DNA of 6,834 bases from assembly GCA_029573975.1 (NCBI GenBank), contig JAKQBU010000349.1, positions 1 through 6,834 on the forward strand, given 5' to 3'. The position numbers and the translations under genes were made by a program. The DNA comes from Planctomycetota bacterium. GTDB lineage: Bacteria; Planctomycetota; Phycisphaerae; Sedimentisphaerales; SM23-30. Of this stretch, positions 6,472 through 6,834 are shown piece by piece. Position 1 is the first letter of the stretch. The number at the start of each line of letters is the position of its first letter. The notes below the pieces were generated by a model. That model made no database searches, was not told the origin of the DNA, and was given only the letters and a program-made list of their open reading frames with translations.

Positions 6472-6834
6472 ATGTCTGATAAAGCGCAAAAAACCGTAGT
6501 GATTTTTGGCTCATCCCAACCGGGCCATGACAGCCCGGATTACCGGCTGGCCTTTGAAACCGGCGAAATTTTGGCAAAAAATGGCTATATCATTGCTAAT
6601 GGTGGGTATGGGGGAACCATGGAGGCCTCGGCCCGGGGTGCCAAAAGTGCGCAGGCCGCCACACTGGGGGTAACCTGCCGGGCCTTTGGGCGAAAAGGAC
6701 CTAACCAGTGGATAGACAAGGAAATAGAGACGTCCGATTTGAATGAGCGGCTGGGAAAACTGATCGAGCTGGGCGATGCCTATGTCATTTTACCGGGTGG
6801 AACGGGAACCTTGCTGGAGATCGCGATGGTCTGG
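6472..6834 (+). CDS. LOG-family (lysine-decarboxylase-like) Rossmann protein, 3' end cut by window
   Basis: The first 121 codons of a cytosolic nucleotide-binding Rossmann-fold protein; the frame is open to the window edge, so the C-terminal part is missing. It starts with the beta-strand VVIFGSSQPG (residues 9-18), followed by NGGYGGTMEASARGA (43-57) and PGGTGTLLEIAMVW (108-121). The last matches the PGGxGTxxE signature of the LOG family, whose characterised members release free cytokinin bases from nucleoside 5'-monophosphates by phosphoribohydrolase activity. Many bacterial members are labelled lysine decarboxylase without support. The true substrate here is not known; a general nucleotide-monophosphate hydrolase role is possible. 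It is transcribed divergently from the CotH/LTD operon and appears functionally separate. The ATG at 6472 is chosen because the first Rossmann strand follows directly and a consensus -10 box lies 8 nt upstream. Confidence 0.87.
   Translation, partial: MSDKAQKTVVIFGSSQPGHDSPDYRLAFETGEILAKNGYIIANGGYGGTMEASARGAKSAQAATLGVTCRAFGRKGPNQWIDKEIETSDLNERLGKLIELGDAYVILPGGTGTLLEIAMVW

Overview
The window looks like a chromosomal segment of a planctomycete, most likely of the Phycisphaerae/Sedimentisphaerales type. This is an inference. Two secreted proteins end in the short single-loop, three-cysteine dockerin-like tag (DxNxDC...DL...WLxC.DP..P.CT) that is very common in that group, and one of them also combines lamin-tail and CotH domains, a combination typical of planctomycete surface proteins. 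No rRNA, tRNA or CRISPR array is visible.

Layout, from high to low coordinates because most genes are on the minus strand. At 6472-6834 on the plus strand is the first part of a LOG-family (lysine-decarboxylase-like Rossmann) protein, cut by the window edge. Its start appears leaderless or nearly so. A divergent intergenic region (6212-6471) holds its promoter and a strong sigma70-type promoter for the minus-strand genes. At 2594-6211 (-) is a 1205-residue secreted protein with three lamin-tail domains, an Ig-like segment, a CotH kinase-like domain, a fibronectin-type-III-like segment and a C-terminal dockerin-like tag. Only 16 nt after its stop comes a 260-residue secreted protein (1795-2577, -) with a beta-rich body and the same kind of tag, so these two are probably one transcript. 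After a 346-nt intergenic region filled by two copies of a roughly 90-bp dispersed repeat comes a family C25 (gingipain-like) cysteine peptidase (42-1448, -), preceded by its own candidate promoter.

Together the three minus-strand genes look like a cell-surface or extracellular module: a large multidomain display/binding protein, a smaller partner with a matching tag, and a secreted caspase-fold peptidase. C25 peptidases include PorU, which processes C-terminal sorting tags in Bacteroidetes. A similar relation between this peptidase and the tags next to it is possible, but nothing in the sequence proves it. The LOG-family gene is divergent and probably functionally unrelated.

Main points for a second look: the CotH domain carries DLT where DLD is usual; the intergenic repeats have terminal inverted repeats and sit in the peptidase leader; a 20-nt motif recurs just past two stop codons; and the LOG gene has a consensus -10 box only 8 nt before its ATG plus a perfect 12-bp direct repeat spaced 32 bp.
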